Assembly: GCF_009498035.1 (NCBI RefSeq)
Contig: NZ_CP034550.1
Location: 5,766,001-5,830,000 of the forward strand
DNA from: Saccharothrix syringae
Lineage (GTDB): Bacteria > Actinomycetota > Actinomycetes > Mycobacteriales > Pseudonocardiaceae
DNA: 64,000 bases
Reading direction: 5' to 3'
Part shown: positions 59,741 to 64,000 of the stretch, one piece after another
Position numbering within the stretch: position 1 is the stretch's first letter
How the letters are laid out: every line of letters begins with the position of its first letter
Notes under the pieces: generated by a model
Told to the model about the DNA's origin: nothing
Database searches by the model: none
Seen by the model: only the letters and a program-made list of their open reading frames with translations
Translations under genes and position numbers: made by a program

Positions 59741-59843
59741 TTCACCGCCGGATGTTCCGCGGGTATCACCGTGACGCTTTCCCACGAGTCGGCGCGCCGG
59801 TGAAACAATGATCACGACGAACCCGCACGAGGAAGGTTTTGCG

Positions 59844-60161
59844 GTGCTTGCAGAGAACCGGGAATCGAGACCGGAACCGATCAGCGAGGTACTGCCCAGG
59901 CTCAGGCGCGGTCACGGCCTGACGCAGTGCGAACTGGCGGCGCGCCTGCTCGACGCGTCCGGAAATCCCAGCATCACCAGGGAAGAGGTGTCGCGCTGGG
60001 AGCGCGGCAAGCGCATACCCGGCCCCTACTGGCGGTCCTGGCTGTGCCTGGTGCTGGACGCCCCGCAGCACGAGCTGGAGCGGGCGGCGGCATTCGGCCG
60101 ACGCCTCCGCCGAATGCGCCGGGAGGCCAGTTCACCATTTAACAGAAATACACCTCGCTAG
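59844..60161 (+). CDS. XRE-family helix-turn-helix regulator
   Basis: About 105 residues. The GTG at 59844 was preferred because AGGAAGG lies 7 bp upstream; the frame is open from an ATG at 59808. The HTH reads LRRGHGLTQCELAARLLDAS, then ITREEVSRWERGKRIPGPYW. The C-terminal tail is basic (GRRLRRMRREASSPF). It could control the neighbouring lamin-tail genes (position only). Confidence 0.85.
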   Translation: MLAENRESRPEPISEVLPRLRRGHGLTQCELAARLLDASGNPSITREEVSRWERGKRIPGPYWRSWLCLVLDAPQHELERAAAFGRRLRRMRREASSPFNRNTPR

Positions 60162-60263
60162 TTGGCCCCTTTCTTCCGAAACCTTCGAGGAGCATTCTCG
60201 GAAGGGTCGAGGAATTCCCCCGGCCTCGACCGGAAGAAACACAACAGCTAGGAGAGGAAAGTC

Positions 60264-60905
60264 ATGCGTCGATTTCTGAGCGGTGCCGCGGTGACCGCGG
60301 TGCTGGCCGGCGCCGCCGTGACGAGCGGTATCGCGTTCGCCTCCCCCGACACCGACGGCGTGCAGCCGATGGTCTCCTCGTCGCTGGTCATCAACGAGGT
60401 CGCCACGCGCGGCCCGAACGGTGAGCGCGACGAGTTCATCGAGATCCGCAACGTCAGCGGCCAGTCGATCAACCTGGAGAACTTCGTCGTGCGCCTGTAC
60501 GGCGCGCAGAACCAGGAGGTCGGGTCGATCACCTTCCCGGCGGGCACCGAGCTGGCGCCCAAGGGCAACACGGGTGACCTGGCGGTGCTGGTCGGGCCCG
60601 AGTTCTCCGGTACGGTCCCCGCCGAGATCCTGACGGTGCCCTTCAACCTCGTCGGCACCGCGGGCATCCCGGACACCGGCGGCGTGGCGCTCTACACGCT
60701 GAACAACGTCAAGGTCGACGGCGTGGCGTTCTCCAGCGTCGTGACCCAGGCGCGCGAGGGCACGGCCGCGCGGCCGATGACCAACCTCCCGGTGATCGAC
60801 CCGCTGACCTACATCGCCTCGGCACGTGACGTGCTCAGCACGGACACCGACAACAACCGGGCGGACTTCACCCTGCACATGGCCACCCCGGGTGAACTGA
60901 ACTGA
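60264..60905 (+). CDS. Lamin-tail-domain secreted protein (copy 2)
   Basis: 213 residues, ATG behind AGGAGAGG. Signal peptide (RRFLSGAAVTAVLAGAAVTS, cleavage after AFA), then an LTD: SLVINEVATRGPNGERDEFI, EIRNVSGQSINLENFVVRLY, LAPKGNTGDLAVLVGPEF, ending STDTDNNRADFTLHMATPGE. Compared with copy 1 it has a clear signal and lacks cysteines. Extracellular; role unknown. Confidence 0.87.
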   Translation: MRRFLSGAAVTAVLAGAAVTSGIAFASPDTDGVQPMVSSSLVINEVATRGPNGERDEFIEIRNVSGQSINLENFVVRLYGAQNQEVGSITFPAGTELAPKGNTGDLAVLVGPEFSGTVPAEILTVPFNLVGTAGIPDTGGVALYTLNNVKVDGVAFSSVVTQAREGTAARPMTNLPVIDPLTYIASARDVLSTDTDNNRADFTLHMATPGELN

Positions 60906-61198
60906 CCCGTTCGGCACGCCGGTCCGCCGGTGCCCGCGAGGGCACCGGCGGACCGGGTCCCTCCCGCCGCCGGGGGGGAGGACCGGCCGCACCTCCAGCG
61001 GCCACCTCGGCCGGGCACCCGCCCCACGGGTGCCCGGCCCCCGGGCACCCGGGCCGGGCACCCGACCGAGGCCCCGGGTCTCCGGGCCTCGGGCCGGGCG
61101 CCCGGCCCGGACCTCGGGCCCGCGCACCTGGTCCGCGGACCGGACCCGCGGACCGGCTCCACCGGGCCTCGGGCGCCCGGCCCGGACCCCGGGTCCGC

Positions 61199-61276
61199 GC
61201 GCCGGACTCGCGCACCGGACTCGTGCGCCGGACTCGCGCACCGGACTCGTGCGCCGGACTCGCGCACCGGGCTCGT
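61199..61276. repeat. Three 26-bp tandem repeats in GC-rich non-coding DNA
   Basis: GCGCCGGACTCGCGCACCGG plus ACTCGT, at 61199, 61225 and 61251 (the third with one change). The whole stretch 60906-61508 is extremely G+C rich, with related CCGGG/CCCGG motifs and many short hairpins, and has no credible gene. Frames through it give only low-complexity Arg/Pro/Gly sequence. Confidence 0.8.
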
Positions 61277-61508
61277 GCGCCGGGTCTACAGACCGGCTCC
61301 ACCGGGCCCCGAGCCCAGGACCGGCCCCAGCGCCGACCTCGGCCCAGCCCCCGGAAACCCCCGGCACCGGGTTCGCGAACCAGACCCGCGGATCACCGCC
61401 GCGAACCGGGCTTCGCGAACCAGCCCCACCCACCGCCGCCGAACCACCACCCCGGCGGACCGCACCCGCGAACCGCGGCCGGTCCCGCCACCAGAGGTCC
61501 CGCACAGA

Positions 61509-61540
61509 GGGCCCCGACCGTCACCGGACGGCCGGGGCCC
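61509..61540. terminator. Strong hairpin, probable terminator
   Basis: GGGCCCCG-A-CCGT / ACGG-C-CGGGGCCC pairs over 12 of 13 positions with a 6-nt loop. It would end transcripts entering from the lamin-tail side before the protease promoter. Confidence 0.6.
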
Positions 61541-61552
61541 GTGCGCGTGCGT

Positions 61553-61583
61553 GGCGGCAAGTCGCCGGCGGCGACTTGCCGCC
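61553..61583. promoter_or_regulatory. Perfect 14-bp inverted repeat upstream of the protease
   Basis: GGCGGCAAGTCGCC-GGC-GGCGACTTGCCGCC, a perfect 14-bp stem with a 3-nt loop, 67 bp before the protease start and 12 bp after the preceding hairpin. It may be an operator, a second terminator or a structured 5' leader. Confidence 0.5.
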
Positions 61584-61650
61584 CTCTTCAACAGTTCCGC
61601 CACGCCGGGCGCGGCCCCATCCTCGGACTCCCCTGTACCGAGGAGGAGCC

Positions 61651-64000
61651 ATGATGCGTCGTCACGGGTGTGCGCTCGGCGTAGCACTGCTCACCGCGGC
61701 CCTGATCCAGGGCAGCGCGCCACCGGGCGCCGCCGCCGGCCCCAATGCCTCCGGTCCGCCCGCCGAGGCGCACCGGATCACCCTGATCACCGGCGACGTC
61801 GCCTCCTACCAGCAGGACCCGGGCACGGTGCGGATCGACCCGGCGCCGCGCGAGGACGGCTCGCAGCCCTCGTTCGCCACCACGACCACCGCGCACGGTG
61901 TGTTCGCCTACCCGTCCGACGCGCTGCCGCTGATCGGCGCGGGCCGCCTGGACCCCGAGCTGTTCAACATCACCGCGCTGGTCGCCGACGGCAGGCAGGA
62001 CGACGAGACCCCGACCATCCCGGTGATCGCCAAGCCGGACGGTCGGCCGATGGCGCTGGCCGTGCACACCCACCTGTCGGACGCGGTGGGCGTCCGGGTG
62101 CCCAAGCAGGACGCCCCGCGCTTCTGGGCCTCGCTCAAGGCCGACGAGCTGGGCCTGTCCTCGGTGCGACTGGACCGCAAGGTCAGGCCGCTGCTGGAGC
62201 GCAGCACGCGCCAGATCGGCGCGCCGACCGCCTGGGACCTCGGCCTGGACGGCAGCGGGGTCAAGGTGGCCGTGGTCGACACCGGCGTGGACGACACGCA
62301 CCCCGACCTCGCCGGGAAGGTGGTCGCCGCGGCCGACTTCAGCGGTGAGGGCGACGCGGTCGACCGGCACGGTCACGGCACGCACGTCGCCTCGACCATC
62401 GCGGGCACCGGTCGCGCGTCCGACGGGCGCAACCGCGGCGTCGCACCGGGGGCGTCCCTGCTGTCGGCCAAGGTGTTCGACGGCTCCGGGCAGGGCGACG
62501 AGTCGGGTGTGATGGCCGGCATCGAGTGGGCCGTCGCCCAGGGCGCCGACGTGGTGAACCTGAGCATGGGCTCGGGCGTCACCGACGGCTCGGACCCGCT
62601 CAGCGAGCTGGTCGACTCGCTGTCGGCCTCCACCGGCACCCTCTTCGTGGTCGCGGCGGGCAACGACGGGCCGGGCGACCGCTCGATCAACTCCCCCGGC
62701 TCGGCCGCCTCGGCGCTGACCGTCGGCGCGGTCGACCGGGACGACTCGCTGGCGTGGTTCACCAGCCGCGGCCCCCGGCTGCGCGACGCCCTGGTCAAGC
62801 CCGAGATCGTGGCACCGGGCGTCGGCATCGTGGCCGCGCGGGCGGCGGGCACCGCCATGGGCGAGCCGGTCGACGACTACTACACCGCCGCGTCCGGCAC
62901 GTCCATGGCCACGCCGCACGTGGCCGGTGCCGCCGCCCTGCTGGCGCAGCAGCACCCGGACTGGACCGGCGCGACCATCAAGGACGTGCTCGCCTCGACC
63001 GCCAAGGACGTCGGCCACAAGTGGTACGAGCAGGGCGCCGGGCGGCTGGACGTGGCCAGGGCCGTGACGCAGCGGACCACCGGCCCGGCCTCGGCGAGCT
63101 TCGGCAAGGTCGAGGGCGTCGCACCGGCGAAGCACGCCGTGACCTACACCAACACCGGTGACGCGCCGCTGACCGCGGGCCTCGCGCTCGGCGTGGCGTC
63201 CTGGGACGGTTCCGCGCCCGACCCGGGCACCATGGCGCTGGCCGGTTCCTCGCTGGCCCTGCCCGCCCGCTCGACCGCCGACATCACCGTGACGGTCGAC
63301 CCGGACGAGGGCCCGTTCGGCGTGTACGGCGGCACCGTGGTCGCCACCACCCCGGACGGCGGCACCGTCCGCACGCCGGTGAGCACCTACAACGCGCCGC
63401 CGCTGTTCCCGGTGTCGGTGCGGGTCCTGGACACCTCCGGCACGCCCGCCAAGCAGGCCGTCGTGCAGCTGGTGGACGACCGCCTGGGCACGGAGAACCG
63501 CAACGACCCGTTCCTCGACCAGGTGGAGCACTGGGTGGACCTGGTGGACGGCGCGGGCCGGGTGTCGCTGCCCGCGAGCACCTACTCCGCGCTGGGCTGG
63601 ACCTCCGAGAAGAGCCTGACCGCACGCCGGTGGCTGGGGCTGAGCGCCGCCGAGGTGCCGGTGTCCGGCGCCACCACCATCACCCTCGACGGCCGCGCGA
63701 CCGTGCCCGTCTCGGCGCGTCCGGCCGGGCGCACCGACCAGCGCGACCGCACCGTGGCGCTGCGCCGCGTGCTGCCCGCGACCGGCGACCGGGAGGGCCT
63801 GGTCACCGAGGTCGGGCTGAGCGCGGGCGCGACGCCCTGGGAGGTCCGGCTGACCCCGGCCGCGGCGGCGGGGACCGGCGCGGTGTCGGTGCAGGACCAC
63901 GGCATCCACGGCAGCGCCGCGGTGGACCTCAAGTCCGGGGCCACCACGCTCGACCCCGTCTACGACGTCCCCTCCATCACCACCTGGCCGGGTGAGCACC
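61651..64000 (+). CDS. Secreted subtilisin-family (S8) serine protease, 3' end outside window
   Basis: ATG behind GAGGAGGAG; the frame stays open to the window end (783 codons seen). Signal peptide (ALGVALLTAALIQGS, cleavage near AAAG), a pro-region of about 170 residues, then the S8 domain with D210 in VVDTGVDDTHPDLAG, H242 in HGHGTHVAST, the oxyanion asparagine in VVAAGNDGPG, and S418 in SGTSMATPHVAGAAALLAQQ. C-terminal beta-rich domains follow (from about residue 475). This is the large multidomain type common in actinomycetes, often over 1000 residues. Confidence 0.95.
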   Translation, partial: MMRRHGCALGVALLTAALIQGSAPPGAAAGPNASGPPAEAHRITLITGDVASYQQDPGTVRIDPAPREDGSQPSFATTTTAHGVFAYPSDALPLIGAGRLDPELFNITALVADGRQDDETPTIPVIAKPDGRPMALAVHTHLSDAVGVRVPKQDAPRFWASLKADELGLSSVRLDRKVRPLLERSTRQIGAPTAWDLGLDGSGVKVAVVDTGVDDTHPDLAGKVVAAADFSGEGDAVDRHGHGTHVASTIAGTGRASDGRNRGVAPGASLLSAKVFDGSGQGDESGVMAGIEWAVAQGADVVNLSMGSGVTDGSDPLSELVDSLSASTGTLFVVAAGNDGPGDRSINSPGSAASALTVGAVDRDDSLAWFTSRGPRLRDALVKPEIVAPGVGIVAARAAGTAMGEPVDDYYTAASGTSMATPHVAGAAALLAQQHPDWTGATIKDVLASTAKDVGHKWYEQGAGRLDVARAVTQRTTGPASASFGKVEGVAPAKHAVTYTNTGDAPLTAGLALGVASWDGSAPDPGTMALAGSSLALPARSTADITVTVDPDEGPFGVYGGTVVATTPDGGTVRTPVSTYNAPPLFPVSVRVLDTSGTPAKQAVVQLVDDRLGTENRNDPFLDQVEHWVDLVDGAGRVSLPASTYSALGWTSEKSLTARRWLGLSAAEVPVSGATTITLDGRATVPVSARPAGRTDQRDRTVALRRVLPATGDREGLVTEVGLSAGATPWEVRLTPAAAAGTGAVSVQDHGIHGSAAVDLKSGATTLDPVYDVPSITTWPGEH

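Noticed and set aside
61199-61276. Possible CRISPR array or attachment site
   Set aside because: 26-bp units are contiguous, without unique spacers, and no cas, integrase or tRNA gene is nearby.
61588-63999. Minus-strand open frame opposite the subtilisin gene
   Set aside because: Antisense of a clear S8 protease with all catalytic residues; the antisense product is low-complexity.

Overview
The window is GC-rich (well over 70% G+C by eye, GC-biased third codon positions). It carries SARP regulators, many GTG starts, secreted beta-trefoil, lamin-tail and subtilisin proteins, and a GH51/ABC sugar locus. This points to a filamentous actinomycete, most likely of the Pseudonocardiales (Saccharothrix/Actinosynnema/Lentzea type). 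The taxon is an inference. No rRNA, tRNA, CRISPR array or intact insertion sequence was seen.

Layout. 1-5.7 kb: arabinoside-uptake locus (LacI regulator cut by the window edge, twin operator, ABC importer, GH51 arabinofuranosidase). 5.7-16.8 kb: a secreted PHB-depolymerase-type esterase, an unknown secreted protein, a SARP-ATPase regulator divergent from an alpha/beta hydrolase, a beta-trefoil-like secreted protein, a SLOG protein paired with a membrane pentapeptide-repeat protein, and a flavin monooxygenase behind a 36-bp perfect palindrome. 16.8-25.5 kb: a second SARP regulator, a D-Ala-D-Ala carboxypeptidase, a methyltransferase with a membrane partner, a BBE-type flavin oxidase, and an FMN reductase divergent from a TetR regulator. 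25.5-32.7 kb: a class I lanthipeptide locus (split dehydratase, two tandem precursors, LanC cyclase, probably a flavin monooxygenase).

33.2-47.4 kb is the most striking region: an exopolysaccharide locus. It combines two CE18/Agd3-like deacetylases, a PelF-like glycosyltransferase with a polytopic membrane partner, nucleotide-sugar enzymes, a Sph3-like (GH135) hydrolase and a GH114 endo-galactosaminidase. This is close to the gene content of the fungal galactosaminogalactan cluster joined to Pel-type synthesis. The expected product is a partly deacetylated, GalNAc-rich, adhesive polymer (inference).

47.6-58.2 kb resembles a hypoxia/dormancy island. It holds phosphoketolase and acetate kinase, a truncated Acg-type nitroreductase, a Gmad2-LysM protein, a tandem universal stress protein, and hypF-hypC. 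Several intergenic sites resemble the DosR/DevR box GGGAC-N4-GNCCC, although no DosR/DosS pair lies in the window.

58.2-64 kb: two lamin-tail-domain secreted proteins, an NTF2-like protein, an XRE regulator, repeat-rich non-coding DNA, and a subtilisin-family protease that runs off the end. Boundaries rest on reading frames, ribosome-binding sites and family resemblance; no database search was possible.
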